Assembly (NCBI GenBank): GCA_016785225.1
Contig: JAFBJZ010000772.1
Coordinates: forward strand, 4,091,001-4,155,000
DNA length: 64,000 bases
Reading direction: 5' to 3'
From: Psettodes erumei
Lineage: Eukaryota > Chordata > Actinopteri > Pleuronectiformes > Psettodidae
Shown here: positions 39,401 to 50,100 of the stretch, piece after piece
Layout of the letters: each line of letters begins with the position of its first letter
Numbering within the stretch: position 1 is the first letter of the stretch
The notes under the pieces: model-generated
Told to the model about the DNA's origin: nothing
The model's database searches: none
What the model saw: the letters and a program-made list of their open reading frames with translations, nothing else
Made by a program: the position numbers and the translations under genes

Positions 39401-39718
39401 TTTGTCCATCTTTGTGTGCTAGGTGCTACCCACAGCGGTACTACACCAGACCAAGACTGTCCAGTATTTGCAGTTCTTAAGGCCCACGACCCCCCTCTGC
39501 TTTTCAACCTGGAGGCTGACCCCTCTGAGAACTATCCTCTCCCTCTGCTCGGAAGACCCGACCTCCAAGCCCTGCTGGAGAGGATTATGAAAGTCAAGAA
39601 GCAGTTTGAAGCCTCCATGGTGTTCGGTGAGAGTCAGATATCAAAAGGGACAGACCGCAACCTGGAGCCCTGCTGCAATCCTCAGTGTAGCCCTAAACCC
39701 ACCTGCTGCCAGTGTTAA
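36403..39718 (+). CDS. arsa: Arylsulfatase A, complete 8-exon gene, 500 aa
   Basis: Lysosomal sulfatase that removes the 3-sulfate from galactosyl sulfatides (family knowledge). Coding exons: 36403-36623, 37261-37501, 37644-37862, 38089-38258, 38502-38626, 38995-39122, 39216-39318 and 39423-39718. All introns are GT-AG and the phases join cleanly to 500 codons plus stop; mammalian ARSA is about 507 aa and also has 8 exons. Residues 1-18 form a hydrophobic signal peptide ending ACG. Metal ligands D30-D31 lie in FTDDLGFGD. The sulfatase signature CSPSR has C70, the residue converted to formylglycine, and R74 spans the exon 1/2 junction. Also present are K124 and H126 in GKWHLG, S151 in YSHD, a His cluster at 227-230, D282-N283 and K303. 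An N-glycosylation sequon is at N159 (NLT). The C-terminus is cysteine-rich (CCNPQC...CCQC), as in ARSA and unlike ARSB. The start is the ATG directly before the signal peptide. No break or missing catalytic residue was seen. Confidence 0.97.
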
Positions 39719-39949
39719 TGGGACAAATTTTCACAGCACAGATAAAGCTGGAGGTACTGTACTGCTTTTAACTCACAATTGCTCAATGGAGGCCAAGGGT
39801 GTGAGGTTAGTTTTGTAATTGTGCATTGCTACTTGCCTGTGGGCAGTTACCCTTCAGTACTGTTCATACTGAAAAGTAATGTTTCCAAAGAGAGGAGATC
39901 ATTTTGCAGCCCATTTCAATAACACAAACAGTCAAGGGTAGATTTGAAC

Positions 39950-39967
39950 AATAAAGGCAACAATAAA
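39950..39967 (+). terminator. arsa: arsa poly(A) signals (two AATAAA)
   Basis: Two AATAAA hexamers, at 39950-39955 and 39962-39967, lie about 230 bases after the arsa stop codon and are followed by a T-rich stretch. They imply a 3' UTR of about 250 bases. The hexamers are seen directly; their use is inferred. Confidence 0.65.
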
Positions 39968-41220
39968 GGTTTTGGACATCAAGCATATATTTTATTCATA
40001 AGACCAAATCCATGACAAGGCAGAGTGTTTTTTGTCATTTTTCTTTGTTTTTCCCTTGAATTTTACAAGTCCTTGTTTTTAAAGATACAAGATAGGATAT
40101 GTTTGATCTGTCATATACTGATTTGCTCTAGGTATACAGTGAAGAATCTTGTTAATGTAAGTAAAGTCAAAAGTTTGTTTTAACTGTAAATGTATGTCTC
40201 ATCGGCTATATGGGACTAGATCATCCTCAGAGGTTGTTTTTGTGTAGCTGTGTGGAAAGAAGGATTTTAACTAGGCTGTAACAAGATAGAAAAACATAAT
40301 CAGAAGCAAATAGATACAGATCAGAGCTGGGTCACACTGTTGGAGCTCAGAGGCAATTACTATAATCAGCAAGATGCAATAATAGTTTTCCAGTGGCAGC
40401 TGACTCAGTCACTATTCAGCTCTAACAGCAGATTGGTAGTCTGGTGGGTGTGTCACACACAAATGATGTCACATCTCACAAATATGCCCTAAATGTGCTG
40501 CTGAAGCCTTTTTGTCGAGAGTTAATGGAGTGGGTAGGAACCAAAATGCCACCTGTGTGACAGATACTGAGATAACAACTCGTGCGGAAACATAAGACGC
40601 TGAAATCAAATTATTGCAGATCACAGATATTCATGTGTTTTTGTTTTCTTTTCGAGGTTTTCATCTGGTTGTGATCTTTTTTTAAATTTCTTTTTAATTA
40701 ATGTACATATACATTTCAATAACATACTCAACATAAAGGACACAGCACTATCTTAGATTCGCTATAGTATATATACATGATCTACCTGACAGCGATACAT
40801 ATGTAGATAACACCCCCCCTCCCTCCTGCCATACCAACATTCAGTGAACAGTTAACACTGAAATCCTGCAGGTCTGAGGTGTGTAACTGTTTGTTCTGGT
40901 GGACTGTGACTGAAAGCAGCAGAACAAGATGCTAAATGGTGTTTGAAAGAATGATGGATGGCAGGGTTTCATAGTCCTCAAAGCCTGTCATCTCAGGTAC
41001 CATTTGACTGTGGTGACTGTATCTCTGTTTAAACATACCCCCTCTGCTATGTAAGGTGGTAGAAAATAACATAAGGTATGCCACAACAACCCCAGAGAAG
41101 ATTATTGTGCAATGTGTGAATGATGCTTTAAACCTTGACCAGACTAAAAGCAATAAATAATTATGGGTATGTGATCAAAGGCTAACCACTTACGTAACCA
41201 TAAAACCTCCTTTTTAATGC

Positions 41221-41864
41221 TTTATTGAAGGTTTAATTCCTCTGTGATAGCAGGCCCATGAATTAGTAGGACACTCACTGCACAGTAGGCACACTGCCAT
41301 ACAACATTACTGACACATGACTACAGGTCAGGCTAGTCGTTCTTTCTCCCTTTTTGAAGCTGCTGAGTCAAAAGAAAACAGAGACAAGAACGTCACTGAA
41401 AACCAGAGTTAAACAGTCAAAGGTGTGACAATATGGCTTTTCAGAGGGCCTTTGCTTTCTTTGACCTGAAAGTCACATCAATAATTGCAAAGCATACAGT
41501 GATCCACAGTTTAACAGCTGAATGATTTCCTATGAAAGCTTCCCAAGGTGAAGTTCAACATTGCAGTGCATTTTCGAGGACTGGACAAAGGTAAAAGGAT
41601 TTTGTTACATCGTTCAAATGTGTTAACAGTTACTGCAGCTAATACAAGCTGAATGAAATATGTGCAGGGCTAATGAGATTCAAAGTTCAGCCCGAGTCAT
41701 CAAGTCTTTTCTAAAATCTCATACACCTGCAATTACTCTCTGTCAGAGTGAGTCATTGATACCCACCACAAAACCAATAAGAAAATCCCCTCCACTCAGC
41801 TGTGAGCATTTCTTAATTAGTGTGGATGGGGCGCCTGTATGTCTACTTTCTATACATATTTATT
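41221..41864 (-). terminator. mapk8ip2: Candidate mapk8ip2 poly(A) signals
   Basis: Reading the minus strand after the stop at 42489, AATAAA hexamers occur at 41859-41864 and 41221-41226, implying a 3' UTR of about 0.6 or 1.3 kb. Another sits at 39991-39996, inside the arsa 3' end. The hexamers are common by chance in AT-rich DNA, and which is used cannot be decided here. Confidence 0.3.
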
Positions 41865-42392
41865 TACAACACACACTATGTCTTGTACGCAACACATGGG
41901 TAAGCTCAGACCAAGGACAGTTCACTGTACTCTCTCTACTTTGCTCCAATGTCACTATCAGTAGAAATCAAATTTGCAGTTTGCCAATATTGAACAAATA
42001 CATATTTACAGTTAATTAAATGCCAACCTCTTGATTCTACATCATTCCCATACTGATTGTTGAGCTTCTTGCCATTCACGTGGATATGTGTATTTCTTGG
42101 TGTGTCTGTGTGCATTAACCCTACTAGCCATGCATTGAAAAGTGAAACAGCAGTAGTAGGTACATTTTTCATTTCAAAAGAGGAACCTTTAAATAAACAG
42201 GTGCTCAGCGTCTTAGTTTATATCATAGAAAAAGATAAAAGAAGCAGGCAATCGATCCATCAAGGTGATGGAAATAAACAGAGCTAGAAGGAGAGATGAA
42301 GGAAATCAGTCAAATGCCTAGCATACTGTAGAAATGAAGATCCCAGGTTTAGAGGGACACAGAAGAGTATTTTACAACGGAGAGAAGACCCC

Positions 42393-42409
42393 CACACACA
42401 CACACACAC
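42393..42409. repeat. Short (CA)n in the mapk8ip2 3' flank
   Basis: CA array just after the mapk8ip2 stop codon, probably within its 3' UTR. Confidence 0.9.
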
Positions 42410-42488
42410 TCACAGTGCCCTCTGGTGGCAAACTCGATGAACATACACAAGCTGCAGAGAAAAAAGGTGGTCGTCATGGCAGCACTTC

Positions 42489-44129
42489 TTACTCTAAGTA
42501 AATGTCCTCGGTGGGGCAGGCATACTCCAGATGTTCCTGGTAGTACTCCTGGAAGGCTCGTCTGCAGAAGAGACAGACAGATGAGAACATGACTAAAGAT
42601 CGGCCAGCTATTACAAGAACCCTTGCAAAAAATTACCCATTATGATAACAGATTTTTACAGTCATGCTCTGTTTCCTAAGAAATGTCTAGGCAGTACAAG
42701 CAAAAAGAGTGCTTCTTTAACACAACACCAGAACCAGAAGACCAAATCCCTTACTCTACCAAGAGTCAGTGAACAACCTGCATCTTTATTTATCTAAATG
42801 TAACCTTACACACATGAACAAACATTAAAAAAAAGGCTGGTGTGAAAAATAAATCTGGATCTCTGTTTACTCATCCTGTTACAGTATATGGGTGTGATTG
42901 GTAGTAAAGGTACACTTTAATCTAGGATATTGGACAACAATAACAAACCGTTGAAGCATTTTAAATTTGATATACAACTAAATAGTTGTTTCTGATCTCG
43001 ATCGTCTCTCTGTTAGCATTGTCATCATCTTGGCAATTTGCGTTCAACTCAGACATGGCTTATAGCATAAAAAAAATATGTGAACTCATTACTATCCCAC
43101 AGTATGGGTTGGATATAATAATAGATATAATGTGATTTGGATTTACCCAACAGACTCTGCTACAGGCCGCATGGACTCCTGGGAAACAAACACGTGGCAA
43201 GCAAATCTGTTCAGCATGGGGTGCTTTGTGATGAAGCCAAAGTAACTGCAAAGAGAATACAATACAATACAGTTAGTCCAAGATTACGCCGTACACTGGA
43301 AGTTTGGCGCGTTTATTTACCAATTGTTCCTTGGATGGCATCCACAGAATGAGATGTTCTTCATCTGGAAGAAGTGACTACATCTGTCATACTGAAATTG
43401 GGAAAAGGTGTAAAAGAGCGATTAAGATTCGCTGTTAATGAATAAGGTTGTGTCACTTATATGTTACCTATACACCAAATCATTGTCAGAGAGCTTAATC
43501 TGTATAACATGCACACTTTATATTCTAGTTGTATCTGACCTTGCAGTCACAGTCTTAATTGTGCTATGCTAAATTGTTTAAGTTTTGAAAAACCTGCCAG
43601 TATCATCTTTTTTGACAAGGGACTCATTCTTTGAACTATGACTGCTCAGATGTGCTGCCACAAATACAGGCAGATGCATCCCTTTATTGTTTATTCAACA
43701 AAATTTCAACATGTTGTGATAAATCATCAATAGGGCATTTCTCCAATACTATGGCTTTTTAAAGAAATGACTGATTGATAGCAGTTCATTCATTAATTTG
43801 TCCATACCTCATCAAGGTTGTCATATTCATCGTCCAGGCTCATGATCAGTTTCACTCCTTGCAAGCTAATTTCCAACTCACACAGAGAAGGAGGTCGCAC
43901 ATGTACCGTCCGTTTCCTTGATATCGCAATCTAAACAGCAGAAAATGATTAATAATAGTGTAATCTGTATGTGTATTTGTGCCTTTGCATGTTGTTTGTT
44001 GTATGTCCACTTTGTTTACCTTCTGCATGGCAGCACAGAGAATTCCATTTCCTTGGTGATAAGGTACTTCAACAGACCCCAAAAACTGAACACTGAATGT
44101 GTCAATCCATGCTGGATTTCTTTTCATTC
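42489..44129 (-). CDS. mapk8ip2: mapk8ip2 PTB/PID domain and kinesin-binding tail exons
   Basis: Five exons (44020-44129, 43808-43930, 43321-43391, 43147-43245, 42489-42561) encode the phosphotyrosine-binding fold. It begins at WIDTFSVQFLGSVEVPYHQG, continues through CAAMQK, RTVHVRPPS and HFFQMKNISFCGCHP, then YFGFITKHP and FACHVFVSQE, and ends AFQEYYQEHLEYACPTEDIY-LE. In JIP1/2 the PTB binds cargo receptors such as LRP-family and APP tails, and the last residues bind kinesin light chain. All hallmark residues are present. The stop codon occupies 42489-42491. Confidence 0.95.
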
Positions 44130-47100
44130 CTGCAGGGTATGATGACATACAGAACATGTCACTCAGTTGACAATTAAGGAGGCGGTCAAAAAAAATGTGA
44201 GTGTGTCTCTCCACTCACCCAACAACTCCTTAGACTGGCCTATGACCTCATGAGCATAAAAGGCAGGGAAGATGCCTCTCTCCCCTGTTCGCATGTTATA
44301 GCCTCTGTACCAGTAGTCGTCCTCTTCTTCCTCCACATATAGAGGATCATCCACATCCAGCTCCAGTTCATCTGCATGTCTGGGAATGAACCTCCAGTGG
44401 GTAGCGGAGAGGGTGCATAAAAAAATCTGTGTTAAACCCCATGTCCCTACTGGGTCTTGCTACAGCTGAGTATCATATAGAATGGGGTTCATTTGATCCA
44501 GAAGCAGGTTTCAGGTGTTTCCCAGAGGAAAGCAGAGAAAGAGAGAGCACTGATGCAACAGCTAACAGAGAAAGATGTTAGAGTGGGTGGAGGACAACTC
44601 TGAATGTGGAGACAGGATTTCTGAAAGCGGACTGTGGTAAAGCAAACATGTTATTTCATATGCACAAATACAAGGGAGACGCATGAAGCTTTCTCTCTCT
44701 CACACACACAAATACGAGCACAGTTGACTGCTGATCTAAATATTACTGGCCACCCTGCAGCTCCTCCCAAACATCATTGGTGATTCACTGTGGCTGCACG
44801 ACCCCGACAGCACACTGAAAGCCATGAAACATTAAAGAAATGTTGTTTTCTTTAACATGGATTTCTCTCCCAAGATGTAAAATGGAAATTGGAAAATTGG
44901 AGCTAATGACATTTGTATACTGTTTCTATAGCCAGCAAGAACACCTATTATTTTTTGCAATATGTTTTTTTCTATAACTTACTTAGTTCCCACTGTTGTC
45001 CCATTTGTTACAAATGACATTGTGTACTGTAGGCAGTCTTACCTGTAGACTGCCCTGTGTGTCTGGTCCCTCTCCTCCCCATTGATAGTACAGGAGAAAA
45101 GTCCAAAGGATTCTGTACCTGCGTGGCAAACAGACTCCAGTTAGTCTGTCCTAATGCTGCACAAACTACCTTTTTAAAATTTAACTGAAATCAAAATGTC
45201 CAACATAAAATGATCTGAATTCTTTTTTCTTTTCACATTTCTAATGTAAATTTTCTGGGAAAAAAGTTCCAAATGAATGCTAAATGAGTTTGTCATAAAA
45301 GAAATGGCAGTGTAAGCCTTTGTAGTGAGTACCTTATTATGCAAGTCACCCTTCATTAGAGATAACAAATCTTAAAGATAAAGTACTGATTGATGACGGG
45401 AAGCACAACTCTCCCAATGGTTTTGCGTGAGCTCCCTTCCAAAATTGGAACACATGTTAATGCATCATGCTAACAGTAATGAGTTAAACCCTAATATAGT
45501 ATGAACTATGTGGGGATAAATTTAGTATTATTGTTGCTGGGTTGTAATATGTAGGATAAGTGAATATCATTTCCAAAAATGCCAAAACGAATTGCCTTTA
45601 TTGTGACTTACTGGAGGAACGAGAGGTGCTATTCACAAACACGTTGAGGAACTTCTTGGAAAATGGGAGGTCAGCCTCAGGGGAGGAATCCTCAGAAGAA
45701 CTAAGAAGTTCTGGTCTCACATTCTCATCATCATCTCGACCATAGCCCACCTCAGCCGTTCCCAAAGGCTCCTCATCACATATTGTGGAAAGCTCACTGT
45801 CATCACTCAGAACAGAGGTGCATCTGCGAGAAAAAGATTTGTCAGTTTCAAGTCTTGGTGTAAGGATACTGGTCACTGGCCACTAATACTGTAAAACTGT
45901 TAGATTAACAGATAGCAGGCAGATAAAAAAAGAAGATAGCATATACTTTGAAAAAACATGAGCACTATACATACTATCCAATAATATCTCTAATAACTAG
46001 TTTGTCACTAGTTAAGTATGATACAAATAATATTCCATTATCTCGCAGATAAGTGTAGATGTAGTGTAGATAAGATAATATTCTTAGCTTGCCACAGCAT
46101 ACCTTCTGAGGCTGACGAGTTCCAGTGTAGTATTTTCATCCACCACTAGTGTGTACTTCATGGAGTCATAGGCCAGTCCATCATCTTCATTCGGCTGTCT
46201 TAGAGCTAGATCTTTCTCACACAGTGGGAGTTCAGGATCAGATAATGAATGGTCTTGCACACTGGAATCAATGGGGGGTGAACTGTCGAGCTCTAAGTCA
46301 CTACCCCTGTATGACTGCTTCCTCAAGCCACCCAAAAATGGATAAGCATCCCCGTCATCCTCATCATCATCATTGTCTGTAGAGTACGTAAGGCTGAAGC
46401 AGCGGTTGGTCTGGGTGGTGGGGATGTCCAGTGTTAGGCTGTGTTTGACCTCAGTGATCCGCTCAAGAGAGGCTGAGGAACGACTCGTTGGCCTGGGCTC
46501 TGTCTCTCGACCTTCGTCTTTGTCACTGACAACACTCTCAGTGAGGCTTGGTGAGTCCAGATCATTCCTCCCCTCCAGCATCATCAAGTCATTATTGGGC
46601 TCTTCATCATCCTCCTGTATTCTGCTGTTCTTCAGTGGTTTGTCTGTAAAGTTCTTCTCAGAATCATTAGCAGTATATAAGGAGTTGAAATCTGTGGTTT
46701 CCCTCTTAATTTTAACACAGTGTTCTAAAATCAGAGGGGTTATGATGTCACCAGTAGGGTTACTCATATAGAGACAGGGATTTATCACTGTCTCCTCTTT
46801 TGATGACTCAACACTCCTCTCTCCAGGTTCCATCCTTTCCATTCTGTACCCTTCACGCTCCTTTTCATCTTCCTCTGATTCCTCCATCCCTGCTTTCTTA
46901 TCTTGGTCCTCATCATTGAAACCATCTCCCTCTCCAATGTCTGAGGATGGTGAGATGGTGTCCGACACAGACACCTTTCTCTTTAAACACTCCTCCGGAC
47001 AGCTAATTGGGTACGATCCCTCGGAGATCATCCTGTTGACCAAGTTGCTGAGCAGCCAGGGTGAGTCTGAGTTCTCACTCAAGTCGTCTTCACTTTCTGA

Positions 47101-50100
47101 TTCTGAGTCTCCCTCACTTGTTCCATCATATTCATCTGCACTTGGCATTAGCCTGGGTCCCACTGGCAGATAGAAGGAACGCTTGAAGCTCTCTAGGCTG
47201 TGGTCTGGCTCTATCTGGAGCACCATCTGTCTGGACAGACTGTCCTCACAGCGTTGGGCTGGTGGCAGAGTCTCATCTGGATCAGCCTGGTGTTCACCCA
47301 ACAACATGTCATCCACATTCTGGAGCCCCATCAGAGCTTGACCATCATCATAAGACTCATGGGGTAAAATGGGTGAGTCAACAGGGGATGGCGTAGCTAT
47401 AGTGGGTGATGGTAGAGGGGAAGGAGATGGTAGAGGAGACCCTTCTTTGATTGGGTCAGGCTGGCCCAGAAGCAGGGATACTTTCAGTCCAACAATGCCA
47501 CTGTCCTGCTCTAACTCTGTATCCGGGTCCAGTTCTTGGTCTGATGTAGGCGAGCTGGCCTCCTCAATGGAGTTGGTGAGATGAGATGAGCGTCCACTGC
47601 TACTGTCATCACTTGTAAGATCCAGCTCTGTCTCTGAGATAGAGGAGATCATGTTGGAGACTACAGGACCTCCACAGGCAAATGCTGCCTCCAGTTCCCC
47701 TTCAATGTCAGAGTCAGAGCCTGGGGAGCTGAGGTCCTTGTCCTGGTCTGAAGTTATGTAACCCCGCTGGTTCATATCGGCTATCCCTGGATCTGAGGAT
47801 GGCGAGGTGGAATCATTAGCTGCTGCCTCCATGGCAGAAGTTACTTGAGTATCTGAACTGTTGGACTGGTCGAGAGCATCTGAGCGGCTGGAGGAGACAT
47901 AGCTGGAGAAGGAGGCTGGCTCAAAGGGTTCAATGGAGGGGAATTCAACGTATGATGACTGATTCTCCTTACACACCATATCATAGGTCTCCTTACACAT
48001 GAACTCCACTTCAAAGTCCTTCTCTAGCTCCTCATCTGACAAGGGTGTGTCTGCACCATCATTGACTCCCATGGGTGCAGTGGATGACAAACAGCGACTG
48101 GTTCCATCTGGGTCTGGGTCATTCTCTGGCTCCATACCTGACTCGCTGGTGATTGTGTAGGTGTCAGTGGCACGCCGGGTGGAATGTTTGTGAATGTGAT
48201 CACTATTGAGGTCATGATCCACCTCTGTGTCCGAACACTGGGAGTGCTCATCTACGGAGGCCACTCTGGTTGTCTGGATTGAAGGGTCAGCCTTTGTCTC
48301 AGTGACATCACCAGTGCCTGTGTGGGACTTATGTTGACCAAATGAGCCTGCGAAGATCAAAATATTTGGAAAAACAAGAAAGGCCTTGAGACAATGAAAA
48401 CAGAGGTTGATGTTGAGGATTATACAGAGAATTTATAAAGAGAAAAGTGATACATCAGAGCACTTTTTGAGGCCAGAGCTACTTAGACAATTAGAGAGCA
48501 AAGATAAAGAGAAAGTGCATTACAAATAATGGTTGTAGAGAGATACATAGTGCCACTAGTTTGAACAAGTTAAAGAAAAGGATGAGGGATGAACAAGTTC
48601 AGCAAACTCTTCTGAATCAGTAAGACACTGATTTGGCTACCTGGGTGCAAATTGGTTTGTAAGAAACATGCTCTTTAATGTTTTGCTGAACTTTTCTAAC
48701 ACTCAACAAGTTAAATGCACATCACATCTCTTCATTTCACAACACAACACTGATGTAAATGGAATGGGCTCTAAGCTTGCTGGGCTGGCCTTCTTGTTAC
48801 CGTATTCGGGCCTCTCCTGCCTGTTGCCCTCCGTGTCGCAGAGTAGGGGCCTGTGAAGGGACTGGGGGTTCCCACCTGTCTGTTTTGGTGGAGTAACTTT
48901 GCTCTGAGACCCTGGTGCCTGGGAAACTGGAGAGGCTGGGCACTGGCCTGTCACATGACTACCATCCTCCAGACATGAGTGTGTTGGAGAGAGATGACCT
49001 GAAGATAAAGTACATTTTACAGAATGGTTATTTGTAATAATTGAGGTCTGAATGCAATAAAGAACATTCCATGTAGGACAATTACTACCCAAATAAAAAC
49101 CTTAAGGTCAAACAGTACCTTCAGATACAGTTGTATATTATATTGTAAATGATGCTTATTTGTACATTTGGTGCCTCGCTTGAGCCATTATATTCTGTTC
49201 TACTCAGAATTGAAATTTTATGTTGATACCCAACAGTAAAGAAGTTAGATAAGGATCGGGCAGTAAATACAATCCCTGATCAGAAACCCATAACCCTAAA
49301 CACAACAATATATTTATTTTACCAATAACAATTAGCACCATCTTGTGTGAGGTATTGTGTGTAGTGAACAGACAAATGAATACAAATGAAAACATATCCA
49401 GTCCTAATTTACTGTAGATAACTAATCATGTACTAACCCTGTGATCCAGGGTTGCGTAAGGAATCCTGCCAGCTTCCCTTCTTTGGGGACAGGCTACTGT
49501 TGTTGTTCAAAGAATCCTAATGAGAAAAGAGTGGAGTGTATTTAACAAGCATGTACATAACCACCATGAAGACCAAACATGATGCATAATCAGTGTTTAC
49601 TCTGTTTGGGCCCATACCTGTGAAACAGCAGTGGTGAGGTTCAGTGTAGTGGGTCTGCTCTTTAAAGTACCAAGAGTAGGGGAGAGGGGAGGGGAGGCCG
49701 AGGGAGAAGGGGGTGCATCAGGGTCAACCTCTTCGTCCTCCTCCTCTTCCTCCTCATCATCCTCATCTTCATCATCAATCATCTCAAACTCTTGGAAGTC
49801 ATCCTGGAAGGAGCATACTGGATGGTGCATGTCGTTCTTCTCCAGAATGAGGGAATCCTGACCACAGAAAAGAAAAAGAGTGACAGAGTTAGATGTGGGA
49901 TTTAGTAAAGAACACTCTGTTTTTACACAAACTCTGCATATTACACATGTAGAGGCACCAATTAAAGAACCTATTGTTCTGACAGCATGAGGCAAATTAT
50001 TAGTTTAGTTTTGAGGATAGGCTGTCCAGAAGAGGAAAATGGAAGAAAGGACGGTGCGATGTGTTTGTGTGTGTGTGCAAGCATGTGTGTGATAAGCAAA

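Larger units (their letters stand above)
39968..42488. other. Convergent intergenic space / 3' UTRs of arsa and mapk8ip2
   Basis: About 2.5 kb between the arsa poly(A) signals and the mapk8ip2 stop codon. The right part is probably the mapk8ip2 3' UTR. It has T-rich tracts, minus-strand AATAAA hexamers (41221-41226 and 41859-41864) and a short CA array. No other exon was seen. Confidence 0.6.

Noticed and set aside
46373..47584. Open frames opposite the giant mapk8ip2 exon
   Set aside because: Shadows of the acidic/Ser-rich coding sequence; the minus-strand frame has clear JIP2 homology and joined splice phases.
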